Positions 40,652 to 50,340 are shown, numbered from the stretch's first letter. The stretch: DNA of 64,000 bases from Bin75 sp965223955 (GCA_965223955.1 OZ245029.1:1426001-1490000); one strand, 5' to 3'. Notes: generated by a model not told the origin, from the sequence alone. Program-made: numbers and translations.

Positions 40652-42640
40652 GTGTATATAAAAAAGATTTCGATCGCTGGCTTTCGTTGCTTCGGTGCGA
40701 AACCGGTCCAATGCAACCTATCGAAGGGATTGACCGCAGTCGTTGGGCCGAATGCATCCGGCAAGACAGCACTACTTCACGCGCTTTCTAAGTTGTTCGG
40801 TGTGTCCAGAGCCCAGCGTACCCTACACCGTTCTGACTTCCATCTCCCGCCCACTGTTGATCCAGAAGACCGATCACAACGAAAACTGTTCCTAGATGTA
40901 CTAATCGAGTTCCCTGAGCTTGTTGAAGGAGATGCCACCCCTGAGACGATTGCGCCATCTTTTCGCCACATGCTGATGGAATGTCCTGGCGATGCGCCCG
41001 CCTGCAGGATGCGGCTGGAGGCCCGATGGGACTACGACGGCACCGTCGAGGGTGATGTTTCCCAAGAGCTATATTGGGTCAACACGCTCGAATTGGACCC
41101 GAATGACGAGCAGAAACACCCCATGACTGCGGCCGACCGTGGCCTAATACAATTGCACTATACTCCTGCCAACCGCGACGCCAGCACCCAGATTCGTGCG
41201 ACCACCGGTGCATTGGCCGCTCGTCTCTTACGCGCCATCGAGTGGTCTAAGGGAACCAAAGAAACTATCGAAGACGCGAGTGAGACGCTGGGCGAAGCTT
41301 TTGAAGGCGAGGCGGCGATTCAGGCGATCGGGAAGGCGCTTAATAATCGGTGGTCAGGCCTCCATGACGAAGTTGTGGACACAAAGCCGCAACTCAGCCT
41401 TGTCAGCCGACGGTTCGAAGAGATTGTTAGCCGCATCAACGTCATCTTTCAGCAGGGGCCGGATGGTTTCGAGCGGAGTCTCGAAGCACTAAGCGACGGT
41501 CAACAGTCACTCTTCTATCTTGCCCTTGCCGCAGCAGTTTTTGACCTGGAACGGGGCGTGGTGGCTGACGCCATCGAGGGGTTCCTGGCCGATGAACTGC
41601 GCATCCCTGCGCTCACGATCTTTGCCATCGAGGAGCCCGAAAACCATCTCTCGCCATACTTCCTATCCCGCATCATCCGTCAGATCCGCTCATTGGTGAA
41701 TGATGGCGGGGCGCAGGCGATCATGACGAGCCACTCGCCAGCAGTCCTCGGCCGGGTAAAACCGACAGAAGTCCGGTACTGCCGTTGCGACCCGACAACC
41801 CGTGTATCAAGCATCAAGGTAGTAAAAATGCCGAGCGACGACGAAGAGGCCGCCAAATTTGTGCGCGGTGCGATGCTGGCATTCCCCGAACTCTATTTCG
41901 CCAGATTCGTACTCCTCGTCGAAGGTGACTCAGAACGCATCGTGTTACCCAAGCTGGCGAAGGTCTTGGATCTGCTGATAGATCCAGCCTTTGTTGCGAT
42001 CGTACCTCTTGGCGGGCGGCATGTTCAGCATTTCTGGCGCCTTTTGAGTCACCTGGGAATCCCATATGCCACACTTCTCGATCTCGACTTGGGCCGGGTA
42101 GGAGGCGGTTTCGGGCGGGTAAAAACCGTGATTCAACATCTGCTTAAAATAGGGACATCCAAAAAGTCGCTTCTTAAGCTTGCGGATGGGACCTTGCTTG
42201 CTGACGATGCTTTGGAGGAAATGCACACTTGGCAAGATGCAGATGATATCGAGGAGCTAAAGGCATGGGTGGAAAGCCTTCGGCCTTACGACGTTTTCTT
42301 CTCATCTCCGCTTGATTTCGACCTGATCATGCTCAAAGCATTCCCTGACGCCTATGAGGCCGTGATCCCGGCTGGCGGCGGACCGAAGATGGCCGTCGAT
42401 AAAGCGGCAGCCGCTGTGCTGGGAACGGAAGGCCCGGGACTTGCTCTCTACGACGGGGAGTTCGACTCGTTTCGCGATCATCTCCCAGCCTACCGCTACC
42501 ACTTTCTGACGCACAGTAAGCCGGCCACACATCTGGCCGCAATAACGCACCTGAAGTCCAAGAAAACCGTTCTTGAAAACATGCCCAAAACGCTGGAGAC
42601 GATCTTAAAGCATATCTCAGCCAATGTCCGGCGGGATTGA
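40652..42640 (+). CDS. gajA: OLD-family ATPase/nuclease (GajA-like)
   Basis: 662 aa. N-terminal AAA ATPase: KKISIAGFRCFGAKPVQCNL, Walker A GPNASGKTALLHAL, signature LSDGQQSLFYLALAAAV and Walker B FAIEEPENHLSPYFL, then the switch region IMTSHSPAVLGRV. A C-terminal TOPRIM-like nuclease half follows: LLVEGDSERIVLPKLAKVLD and ATLLDLDLGRVGG. OLD proteins with a helicase downstream form class 2, which includes Gabija, where GajA cleaves DNA when nucleotide levels drop. The start at 40652 is GTG; the helicase gene begins 4 bp after this one. Confidence 0.85.
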   Translation: MYIKKISIAGFRCFGAKPVQCNLSKGLTAVVGPNASGKTALLHALSKLFGVSRAQRTLHRSDFHLPPTVDPEDRSQRKLFLDVLIEFPELVEGDATPETIAPSFRHMLMECPGDAPACRMRLEARWDYDGTVEGDVSQELYWVNTLELDPNDEQKHPMTAADRGLIQLHYTPANRDASTQIRATTGALAARLLRAIEWSKGTKETIEDASETLGEAFEGEAAIQAIGKALNNRWSGLHDEVVDTKPQLSLVSRRFEEIVSRINVIFQQGPDGFERSLEALSDGQQSLFYLALAAAVFDLERGVVADAIEGFLADELRIPALTIFAIEEPENHLSPYFLSRIIRQIRSLVNDGGAQAIMTSHSPAVLGRVKPTEVRYCRCDPTTRVSSIKVVKMPSDDEEAAKFVRGAMLAFPELYFARFVLLVEGDSERIVLPKLAKVLDLLIDPAFVAIVPLGGRHVQHFWRLLSHLGIPYATLLDLDLGRVGGGFGRVKTVIQHLLKIGTSKKSLLKLADGTLLADDALEEMHTWQDADDIEELKAWVESLRPYDVFFSSPLDFDLIMLKAFPDAYEAVIPAGGGPKMAVDKAAAAVLGTEGPGLALYDGEFDSFRDHLPAYRYHFLTHSKPATHLAAITHLKSKKTVLENMPKTLETILKHISANVRRD

Positions 42641-42643
42641 CGC

Positions 42644-44563
42644 ATGGAACTGCTGCCACACCGGATAAGAGCCGAGGATTGGAAGCCAATTGGCGTTGAA
42701 GAGTTGGAAAACAACGCGCTTGCTGTGGTGCGCTCGACCGATAATCGATACGTTATTGCCGGACCTGGAGCAGGGAAAACCGAACTCTTAGCTCAGCGGG
42801 CGGCCTATCTGCTGCAAACCGGAGCCGCGCCGGCGCCGCAACGCATTCTCGCCATTAGCTTCAAGCGCGATGCCGCGGCCAACCTTGCGGCTCGTGTCCG
42901 CCAGCGCTGCTACCGAGACCATGCGGGTCGGTTTGATTCGCTGACATTCGACGCGTTTGCGAAGGGTTTGCTCGATCGTTTTGGCCAAGTGCTACCGGAA
43001 CGGTGGCGGCCTCGTCCAGACTACGATATCATGCAAACGAAGGTCGATCTATACCGAAATTTTCTTAACGAAATTGGAGAGCCACCTTCGGCGGTTGGAT
43101 GTCAAGCTGACATTATGGCGCTGGACACCAAAACATTCGAGAGAACTCATCTGTTCGGACAACCGCTACCTGTTGACGGATGGCCGGACCCGATACCCGC
43201 CGAGTGGGCAGCCGACAGGTTCTGGAATTCGTTCTTGCATGAGAGAAAGAAGACATACCTCAGCTTTCCCATGATCGGGCGGCTCGCGGAGTTGCTGCTG
43301 CGGTTGAACCCGCTTGCACGCAACGCATTAAGGCTCACTTACTCACACCTGTTCATGGATGAATTCCAAGACACGACTCCAGTCCAATATGACCTCGTCA
43401 AGACCATCTTTCTCGGATCGAATACTGTCATCACTGGTGTAGGAGACAGCAAGCAGCAAATCATGCGATGGGCGAACGCCATGGACGATCCGTTTGGTGC
43501 CTTGGCAACCGATTTCCACGCGGAGAGTACGTCACTTATCAATAATTATCGGTCTTCGCCAGAGTTGGTCCGCATTCAGCACATCCTGGCCCAAGCCCTA
43601 GATGCTGACACTGCTAAGCCAGTGTCAAAAATGGAGGGGACGATTGACGGTGACAGTTGCTCGATATGGAATTTCTCCAGCCCGGAAGTGGAAGCGGCGC
43701 GGCTTGCGGATTATGTAGTTGACGAGATAAAGGCGCACAATCTTGCCCGGCGCGATTTCGTTCTTCTTGTTCGTCAGAAGGCCGCCGACTATGCGGGTGT
43801 GCTGGCACCCAGCTTTGCCAACAAAGGGTTGCTGTTGCGTAACGAAGCGGCGCCTGTTGACGAACCGCCCCCCGTTGGTTCGGTGACTCTCCAGGACTTA
43901 CTAACCGAAGAAGTGTCCGAAATCCTAGTCCGCATCCTGCGTCTCGCAACGAGTGACCGAGCCGGGGTCTATTGGAGCGAATGCCAGCGCGCGTTGTCCT
44001 CGCTTCGTGGAATGCACACCAGCGAAGACGCGGTCCAAACACGTTTATCACGTGAACTCGATAGTTTCGCTCATGAGTTCCGGGGTACCTATCCTGACCC
44101 TGTCGGCTGCAAAGAGGACGCTCAGGAAGTCGTCAAGAAAGTGCTTGATTTTGTCGGACGCGACCGACTGATCACGGCGCACCCCGCCTATCGTCAAGGC
44201 GACTGGTTCGGCAAAGTGACAAAAGCTGTGACAAAGCACCTCTGCGCCAGCGCCACCAACTCGACCAATTGGACGGAGACGCTTGATGCGTATGAAGGAA
44301 CACACGCAGTTCCCTTAATGACAATCCATAGAAGCAAAGGGCTTGAGTACCACACGGTAATCTTCGTCGGCCTCGACGATGAGGCTTGGTGGAGTTTCCC
44401 ATATGACCGTGCTGATGGGACAGCAGGATTTTTTGTCGCCTTTTCGCGTGCCAAGCAGCGCGTTGCATTCACCTATTGCGCGTGCCGTGGAAACAGAAAG
44501 AAAATCGCCCCACTCTACAACCTATTGCAGTCGGCAGGGGTCAGATCAATCAGTGTCGGCTGA
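42644..44563 (+). CDS. gajB: UvrD/Rep-like helicase (GajB-like)
   Basis: 639 aa superfamily 1 helicase. Q-motif and Walker A VIAGPGAGKTELLAQRAAYL, motif Ia/Ib, Walker B HLFMDEFQDTTPVQYDLV, motif III GDSKQQIMRWANA, then motif V/VI near the C-terminus (LMTIHRSKGLEYHTVIFVGL and AFSRAKQRV). Located 4 bp after the OLD gene and in the same direction, the standard arrangement of Gabija, where the helicase acts with the nuclease. No other defence gene is adjacent; the IS481 element follows 140 bp downstream. Confidence 0.85.
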   Translation: MELLPHRIRAEDWKPIGVEELENNALAVVRSTDNRYVIAGPGAGKTELLAQRAAYLLQTGAAPAPQRILAISFKRDAAANLAARVRQRCYRDHAGRFDSLTFDAFAKGLLDRFGQVLPERWRPRPDYDIMQTKVDLYRNFLNEIGEPPSAVGCQADIMALDTKTFERTHLFGQPLPVDGWPDPIPAEWAADRFWNSFLHERKKTYLSFPMIGRLAELLLRLNPLARNALRLTYSHLFMDEFQDTTPVQYDLVKTIFLGSNTVITGVGDSKQQIMRWANAMDDPFGALATDFHAESTSLINNYRSSPELVRIQHILAQALDADTAKPVSKMEGTIDGDSCSIWNFSSPEVEAARLADYVVDEIKAHNLARRDFVLLVRQKAADYAGVLAPSFANKGLLLRNEAAPVDEPPPVGSVTLQDLLTEEVSEILVRILRLATSDRAGVYWSECQRALSSLRGMHTSEDAVQTRLSRELDSFAHEFRGTYPDPVGCKEDAQEVVKKVLDFVGRDRLITAHPAYRQGDWFGKVTKAVTKHLCASATNSTNWTETLDAYEGTHAVPLMTIHRSKGLEYHTVIFVGLDDEAWWSFPYDRADGTAGFFVAFSRAKQRVAFTYCACRGNRKKIAPLYNLLQSAGVRSISVG

Positions 44564-44658
44564 GACACTAATATCCTTGTAGGCGCGGGAATTTCGAACA
44601 GCCACGAAAGAGGGACCAGAAAGCGGCCTAAAAAGGTGGAAGGCGGTATAAGGCGTGT

Positions 44659-44691
44659 CCCAGCCCTCTCCCCACCGGGGGAGAGGGCTGG
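44659..44691. repeat. Perfect 15-bp stem palindrome
   Basis: CCCAGCCCTCTCCCC, loop ACC, then GGGGAGAGGGCTGGG. Extremely stable as RNA. There is no T-tract, and it lies between gajB and the IS481 element, so it may be a REP-like unit or act as a transcription barrier. Confidence 0.6.
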
Positions 44692-44704
44692 GGTGGGTAC
44701 AGAC

Positions 44705-46001
44705 TGGGCACATTGTTTACATTTTAAACCGGGCACATGGTTTACATTGGTACACTACACGGCAAAGGGGGGCCTGCCCATGCCGTGGAAGGAGCTCAAG
44801 ATCATGGACCAACGGGAACACTTTGTAGGCGACTATTTGGCGGGAGACTATCCGAAGGGGGCCTTGTGTGAGTTGTATGGGATCAGCCGCCCGACGGGGG
44901 ACAAGTGGCTGGCGCGCTATCACGCGCAGGGGGGGGCGGGGTTAGCGGACTTCGCGCGGCGGCCGCACACGCAGCCCCATCAGACCCCGGCGGCGATGGT
45001 CGAGGCCATCCTGGCGATGAAGCACCGGCATCCGAGTTTTGGGCCGAAGAAGATTCGGGATCGGTTACGGGCGGTGGCGCCGGACCAGGCGTGGCCGGTG
45101 GATAGCACGGTGGGGGTGATACTGAAGCGGGCGGGGTTGGTACGGCCCCGGCGGGTGCGGCGGCGCGTGCCCACGGATCCCCAGCGACTGAGCCAGGGCA
45201 CGGCTACGGCGCCGACATGGAGTGCGGACTTCAAGGGGGATTTTCCGTTGGGTACGGGGCAGCGCTGTTATCCCCTCACCGTCATGGATCACGCCAGCCG
45301 GTATCTGCTGCGGTGCCAGGGGGTGTTGCAGCCCACGACCGCGGCGGTGCAGCCGTGGTTGGCCTGGGTGTTTCACGAGTATGGGCTGCCGGCGACGATC
45401 CAGACGGACAACGGGCCACCGTTTGCCTCCACGGCTCTCGGGGGCCTGAGCCGGTTGGCGGCGTGGTGGGTGCGGTTAGGCATTCGGCCCGAACGGATTC
45501 GGCTGGGCACGCCGAGTGAGAATGGCTGTCATGAGCGGATGCATCGGGCGCTCAAAGCGGCCGTGGGGCCGCCGGCCGCGACCTTGGCGGCGCAACAACG
45601 GCGGTTGGCGAGGTTTGTCGAGGAATATAATTGGGAACGCTCGCATGAGGCGTTGGCCCGACAGACCCCCGGCCAGGTGTATCAGCCGTCGCCTCGGCCG
45701 TATCCGGCGAAGCTCCCGCCGATCGAGTATGCCCCGGGGACGCTCGTGCGGCAGGTCCGGCATAACGGCGAAATCCGCTGGCGGGGGCACGTGCTGTACC
45801 TCTTGGAGGTGCTGGTGCAGGAGCCGGTGGGCTTCACGCCGATCGGGGAGAGCACCTGGGCGATCCATTATAGTTTTCATCGGCTGGGGACCTTGGATGA
45901 CCGGACGCTGACGATCATCCCGATCCGGCAGTGGCATCAACCTGAAACCCCGCAGGCGATGTAAACCATGTGTCCGGTTTATTTTGTAAACCATGTCCGG
46001 C
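44705..46001 (+). mobile_element. Intact IS481-type element
   Basis: Bounded by complex inverted repeats: left TGGGCACATTGTTTACAT and CGGGCACATGGTTTACAT, right the reverse complements near 45961-46001 (GTAAACCATGTGTCCGG and GTAAACCATGTCCGG). The two tandem end motifs are typical of binding sites used by these transposases. One intact transposase gene lies inside. Confidence 0.78.
44780..45964 (+). CDS. IS481-type transposase
   Basis: About 394 aa. Helix-turn-helix (GALCELYGISRPTGDKWLAR), then a conserved HTH_29 region (MKHRHPSFGPKKIRDRLRAV) and an rve core with WSADFKGDFPLGTGQ, IQTDNGPPFAST and SENGCHERMHRALK as the acidic triad regions. The ATG at 44780 (MPWKELKIMDQREH) is the family-typical start; the longer frame from 44636 covers the inverted repeat and the palindrome. 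Appears functional. Confidence 0.9.
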   Translation: MPWKELKIMDQREHFVGDYLAGDYPKGALCELYGISRPTGDKWLARYHAQGGAGLADFARRPHTQPHQTPAAMVEAILAMKHRHPSFGPKKIRDRLRAVAPDQAWPVDSTVGVILKRAGLVRPRRVRRRVPTDPQRLSQGTATAPTWSADFKGDFPLGTGQRCYPLTVMDHASRYLLRCQGVLQPTTAAVQPWLAWVFHEYGLPATIQTDNGPPFASTALGGLSRLAAWWVRLGIRPERIRLGTPSENGCHERMHRALKAAVGPPAATLAAQQRRLARFVEEYNWERSHEALARQTPGQVYQPSPRPYPAKLPPIEYAPGTLVRQVRHNGEIRWRGHVLYLLEVLVQEPVGFTPIGESTWAIHYSFHRLGTLDDRTLTIIPIRQWHQPETPQAM

Positions 46002-46039
46002 TTGCACAAGGCGCGTGGGCGGCCGGGGGAGCAAGGAGG

Positions 46040-46605
46040 GCGGGCCGCATGAGATGCGGCCCCTACAACTGAAAACAAGAGCAAGGCCCTGGATCCCCGA
46101 TCGGGTCGGGGATGACAGAGGGGGGAGGGCGACATGAGATGGCGCGGGTGCGAAGGGAATGGGTGTGGGCGCGCGATAAAGAGGCGTTTATGGGTGCATA
46201 AACGGGCATTTATGGGCCTATATTCGCGGGGTTTCGGCCCCGCACGACGAGGTTCTTTCGACTTTCGCTCAAGACAGGCTCTTTTGTTTCGGCAAAAGGA
46301 CCCAAAACCATGGGCGCCCGGGCGTGGCCCTTCGGGGGCCTTTGCCCCGGTCCCGAAAGATTTGGGCTGCGGAACTCGCTTCGCTCAGACAGTCCTCGCC
46401 CCCAAACAAGAATCGGGACTGGGCGCAGCCACGCTCGCAGGCGCCCTGAGGTGGCGCCATGGGAATGGCGCGCTAGAACTAACAGAGGGGAAGGGGGAAG
46501 GCCGCATTAGATGCGGCCACTACGACTGAAAAGAAAGGGATGGGGCGGGGATGATGAGGGTGGGCCGCATTTGATGCGGGCCCTACGACTGATAAGAAAA
46601 GAATG
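46040..46605. repeat. REP-like palindrome cluster
   Basis: Three copies of a unit GGGCCGCAT-nna-GATGCGGCCC followed by CTAC(A/G)ACTGA: at about 46044, 46500 and 46563. A different palindrome (CTGGATCCCCGATCGGGTCG) is at about 46089-46118. The long repeat copy B lies between them (46226-46476). The stretch is otherwise without genes. Confidence 0.6.
46226..46476 (+). repeat. Long dispersed repeat, copy B
   Basis: Direct copy of 38916-39137, again starting CGGGGTTTCGGCCCCGCACG and containing CAAAACCATGGGCGCCCGGG, with an insertion of about 25 bp near 46257-46281 (TTCGACTTTCGCTCAAGACA). With copy A it brackets the 39-46 kb accessory segment. Confidence 0.7.
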
Positions 46606-46871
46606 TCTTTGGGGGGAAAGGGCGCGATTGGCTGGATGACTCCTTGCGGCGTTGAGTGTATACTTTCCAATTACAGGGGCCTTTATACTTAACTGCACAA
46701 CCACAAAAGAAGGAGCGGTGGGCGCCATAAGGCATGTCCCGCCTCCGAGTGGGAATGACAGTAAAAACCGGTAATGATAATGTCTGAGAGATAAAATCCA
46801 GATTAAGTGCTTGACAGAGGCGTGCGTTCAAGTTACATTCTCCAGTGAATGCCGGAACGCCAGAAGAAAAT

Positions 46872-48278
46872 ATGAGAAAAATCAACTGGTTGGATAGAGA
46901 CAGGTCTTTCTTGACTGCTAAGGTCGTCTTTACGCTCTGTCTATCAGGGTTTTTCTTTAGTGCCGGTGACGTTGTCGCTTCCGGAATCCCCCAACCGCTG
47001 AATGCCGCGGTGACGTCTGCTCTGCCTTTACCGGCGAGCCCCAGGGGTCTTGTTTATTTCTCCCCGTCTCCCCGACGAAATTCTCCTACTCAGGCCCCCC
47101 TCGCCTCAACCCCCGGATCGAGTCCAAGGCAGGCTCTCACCCCTCAGGGGAGCAGGGATCATACGTATGAGAATATTCCCGTTATCATCAATCCCGCGGT
47201 CGAACGCAATATTCACTACTTTCAAAACGTGATTCATGACCGCTTTCAAGAATGGTTGCCAAGATTCTATGCCTACCGGCCGTTAATCGAGCAGATCTTC
47301 GTCGAGTTCGGCCTGCCGAAGGAATTGATTTATCTGTCGTTGGTCGAGAGTGGATTTAACCCAAGGGCCTATTCGCGCGCGCGCGCGTCGGGGCCGTGGC
47401 AGTTTATCAAGAGCACGGGCCGGATTTACGGCTTGAAGGTCAATTGGTACGTGGATGAACGCCGGGACCCCATCAGGTCCACGGTTGCGGCGGCCGCACA
47501 CTTGCGAGATCTCTATGACCTTTTCGGCTCGTGGCCCCTGGCGCTTGCGGCGTATAACGCCGGGGCCGGGAAAATCGGTCGCGCGATTAAAAAAACCGGC
47601 TCCCGTGATTTCTGGACGATCGCGAGGTCCCGCCATATCCGCCGGGAAACGAAGCAATACGTTCCCCAATTCATGGCCGCCATGATTATCGCCACGCGTC
47701 CCGACTTGTTCGGTTTTGACGCCCATTCTCGACCGGTTCATCAATACGAAGAGATTCGTATGGACGCGTCCATCCATTTGCGATCCGTTGCCAAGGAGAC
47801 GGGGATTCCTTTTGAAGAGCTTCGGCGGTTGAATCCCGAACTCCGTCGCAGCGTCATTCCACCGGATCAAGACGGCTATTCTTTAAAGGTCCCCGTGGGA
47901 ACGGCAGGGCACGTGGAGCAGGCCAAATCCCGAATGAAGACGTGGACACAACCCCCGTCTCAACGGTCTCAACAGACGTGGTATCGCGTGCGTCGGGGAG
48001 ACAGTCTGTCGGTGATTGCGCATCGCTTCGGGACGAGCGTCAGGCAATTGAAACACCTCAATGATCTCCCGGGGAGTTTGATCAGGGTCGGACAACGGTT
48101 GCGCGTCAACAAAGACGTGACGAAGGTCGGGGAGGCGACGTGGTATCGTGTGCGGCGCGGCGACAGCCTCTGGAGTATTGCCAAACGGTTTCGGGTGTCG
48201 GTGCAGGACTTGAAGTTGTTGAATAATTTGCGAAGCAGTCTGATTCGAGCCGGGCTGATGTTGATGATTACTTCCTGA
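46872..48278 (+). CDS. mltD: Membrane-bound lytic transglycosylase with LysM domains (MltD-like)
   Basis: 468 aa from ATG 46872 (MRKINWLDRDRSFL), which gives a signal/anchor segment (KVVFTLCLSGFFFSAGDVVA). A SLT domain starts around residue 120 and has the catalytic Glu159 in SLVESGFNPRAYSRARASGP, followed by YNAGAGKIGRAI. Two LysM peptidoglycan-binding repeats follow at the C-terminus (TWYRVRRGDSLSVIAHRFGT and TWYRVRRGDSLWSIAKRFRV). The enzyme cleaves peptidoglycan glycan strands in the periplasm during wall remodelling. Convergent with the TPR protein, 21 bp apart. Confidence 0.93.
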   Translation: MRKINWLDRDRSFLTAKVVFTLCLSGFFFSAGDVVASGIPQPLNAAVTSALPLPASPRGLVYFSPSPRRNSPTQAPLASTPGSSPRQALTPQGSRDHTYENIPVIINPAVERNIHYFQNVIHDRFQEWLPRFYAYRPLIEQIFVEFGLPKELIYLSLVESGFNPRAYSRARASGPWQFIKSTGRIYGLKVNWYVDERRDPIRSTVAAAAHLRDLYDLFGSWPLALAAYNAGAGKIGRAIKKTGSRDFWTIARSRHIRRETKQYVPQFMAAMIIATRPDLFGFDAHSRPVHQYEEIRMDASIHLRSVAKETGIPFEELRRLNPELRRSVIPPDQDGYSLKVPVGTAGHVEQAKSRMKTWTQPPSQRSQQTWYRVRRGDSLSVIAHRFGTSVRQLKHLNDLPGSLIRVGQRLRVNKDVTKVGEATWYRVRRGDSLWSIAKRFRVSVQDLKLLNNLRSSLIRAGLMLMITS

Positions 48279-48299
48279 GAAAACCCTTCCTGTCTCCCG

Positions 48300-49076
48300 T
48301 TATTCCTCGGTTTCTTTCCGTTCCTGCATCTTTTCCTGTTCGGTTCCCTCGTCTCCGGCCGGCTCCTCAGCGGGCGGTTCGAGAATCCTGACTCGCAAGG
48401 CGGCTTCACTCGCATAGGGCGAGTTCGGATGTTCATCCAATAACTGTTTGTAACGGGCGAGTGCCTCGCCATGGTGTTTTTCATATTCCTCGAGTTTTGC
48501 GAGTTCGAAAATCACCTGATCCTTGTTGAGCGTTTGAGGCATTTGAAGCACTTGCGTGTAGGCGTTGATTCCCTTTTCGCGTTCCTCGTTTGCCAGATAG
48601 CTGGCCCCCAGTCGCTGGTAGACCAATCCGAGCAGAGCGGGAGGGTTTCCCGCCTGGCCAATGAAATGCTGATATGCGTCGACGGCCCCGGTGTGGTCGT
48701 TTTGTTCGGCTAAGGCATTTCCAATAAAATACCACGCCGATCGGGCGCTGGCGGAACGCGGAAATTCCTCGATGAGCTGTCGATACAGGGTCACGGCTTC
48801 TTGCAGCTTCTCTTTTGCGGCATCGACGTCATCAAGGGACCGGTCAAGGTAGGCTTGGGCGGCTCGATGTTCAAGGGCCAGCGCTTCATGTCCCTGTTGG
48901 TGCTGCATCCAGAGGAGGACCCCGAGAAGGATCATCACCAGGAACGCTACGATGATTCCGGCAATGAGCGCCCGACGATGCTGTTCGGCAAAGAGCCACA
49001 CCCGTTCGGTTCGGGATAACAATTGCGGGTTCTCGGCACCTACCTCTTTGCTGATGTGTCTGATTTTGTAGGTCAT
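48300..49076 (-). CDS. TPR membrane protein (YfgM/SecYEG-ancillary type)
   Basis: 258 aa. After a short basic cytoplasmic head, one transmembrane helix (ALIAGIIVAFLVMILLGVLL), then several TPR-like helix pairs (AKEKLQEAVTLYRQLIEEFP, WYFIGNALAEQNDHTGAVDA, GEALARYKQLLDEHPNSPYA) and an acidic C-terminal tail. The layout matches proteins such as YfgM that assist envelope-protein export, but similar small TPR proteins occur elsewhere. Confidence 0.65.
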   Translation of the reverse strand: MTYKIRHISKEVGAENPQLLSRTERVWLFAEQHRRALIAGIIVAFLVMILLGVLLWMQHQQGHEALALEHRAAQAYLDRSLDDVDAAKEKLQEAVTLYRQLIEEFPRSASARSAWYFIGNALAEQNDHTGAVDAYQHFIGQAGNPPALLGLVYQRLGASYLANEEREKGINAYTQVLQMPQTLNKDQVIFELAKLEEYEKHHGEALARYKQLLDEHPNSPYASEAALRVRILEPPAEEPAGDEGTEQEKMQERKETEE

Positions 49077-49266
49077 TGTTCGATCCCAGCGTTCATCTCA
49101 TCATGACGAAATTCGCACTGTAAAGGGTTGTGCCCCTCTTTCTCAAGGGTGCTGTCGATTTTTGTGCCGACGTGGTCATGAAACGGTCGGCATTCCTTAC
49201 GGTTGACAGAGTATACTTGGCTGATATAATTAAAAAAGTGTTGGATTTTTGAATACATGGGGCGTG

Positions 49267-49342
49267 GGGCGGATAGCTCAGTTGGGAGAGCGTTGCCCTT
49301 ACAAGGCAAAGGTCGCAGGTTCGAGCCCTGTTCCGCCTACCA
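49267..49342 (+). tRNA. tRNA-Val (TAC)
   Basis: 76 nt cloverleaf with acceptor arms GGGCGGA/TCCGCCT, anticodon loop CCTTACA (anticodon TAC), T-arm GCAGGTTCGAGCCCTG and an encoded CCA. Confidence 0.97.
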
Positions 49343-49455
49343 TATATCTCTGACTATCCATAGAGAGTGTCGAACGTGTAACCTGAAGGGATTCTTGCCT
49401 TAGGCAGGAGGCTCGGTTCGACATCGCAATCATAAAGCTACCCCCTTACGTGAAT

Positions 49456-49533
49456 GGGGCCGTCGTTCAGCCAGGTTAGGACGCCAGATTGTCAATCTGG
49501 AAGTCGCGGGTTCAAATCCCGTCGGCCCCGCCA
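49456..49533 (+). tRNA. tRNA-Asp (GTC)
   Basis: 78 nt cloverleaf with acceptor arms GGGGCCG/CGGCCCC, anticodon loop TTGTCAA (anticodon GTC), T-arm GCGGGTTCAAATCCCG and an encoded CCA. The 113-bp gap to tRNA-Val has no recognised feature. Confidence 0.97.
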
Positions 49534-49608
49534 TTCACTTCGTTGTAGCTGCGCTCACTTGCACGGTGAGTTTTCATTTTTCACGTTACAGGCTGATTGT
49601 CATATCCA

Positions 49609-50340
49609 ATGTTTTCAACCGACCCTCTTGAACTGCTTGGTTCCCTGGGGACCATCTCTATCATCGTCTTATTGATCCTGCTGGGATTTTCCGTCATTTC
49701 GTGGGGCATCATCCTGTATAAATGGCGCATGATCCGGCTGCTCAGAAAAGAGGAGCGACAGTTTCTTCATGCCTATCAGGAGGGAGACGCGTTCAGCGAA
49801 AAGGCGCTGCTACCACTTCACCGCCTGGCCGCGGAATTGCCCTATAGCCCCAGCGGTTCAGTCTTTCTTGAAGTGTTGAATCGTATGGGGCATCTTGTCG
49901 ATCTTAACGTGAGCGACGTGACCGTGACGGCTAGGAAGGCGGATCACTTGCCGGACCGCCAGTATTTGGAAAAAGTCGCACAGTATCTCGTTCAGCAACA
50001 AATCGCCCGGCAGGAAGCGTACCTGCCCTTCCTGGCCACCACGGGAAACATTACCCCCTTCATCGGGTTATTGGGGACGGTCGTCGGTGTCATTAATGCC
50101 TTTCAGCAAATCGGCATCGAAGGCACGGCCAGTATCGCTTCGGTAGCTCCCGGTCTTTCCGAGGCCCTCGTTGCAACCGCTGCCGGACTGTTTGCCGCGA
50201 TTCCCGCAGTCGTCGGGTATAATTATTATCTCTCCCAAATTCGAAAAACCGTATTCGGCGTAGAAGCCTTCAGTATCGAATTTCTGAATGCCCTTGATGC
50301 GCCGGCCTTTACCGGCAAAAGAGGTCGAAGTCGCTCGTGA
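49609..50340 (+). CDS. tolQ: TolQ/ExbB-type proton channel protein
   Basis: 243 aa from ATG 49609 (MFSTDPLELLGSLGT). One N-terminal transmembrane helix (IIVLLILLGFSVISWGIILY), a cytoplasmic loop, and two later helices (TTGNITPFIGLLGTVVGVIN, VATAAGLFAAIPAVVGYNYY). The Thr and Gly pattern is typical of the proton-channel core of TolQ/ExbB. With TolR it forms the proton-driven motor of the Tol-Pal system, which constricts the outer membrane at division. Confidence 0.92.
   Translation: MFSTDPLELLGSLGTISIIVLLILLGFSVISWGIILYKWRMIRLLRKEERQFLHAYQEGDAFSEKALLPLHRLAAELPYSPSGSVFLEVLNRMGHLVDLNVSDVTVTARKADHLPDRQYLEKVAQYLVQQQIARQEAYLPFLATTGNITPFIGLLGTVVGVINAFQQIGIEGTASIASVAPGLSEALVATAAGLFAAIPAVVGYNYYLSQIRKTVFGVEAFSIEFLNALDAPAFTGKRGRSRS

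Noticed and set aside
49267..49533. tRNA genes as integration (att) sites
   Set aside because: No direct repeats of the tRNA 3' ends and no integrase gene are seen nearby.
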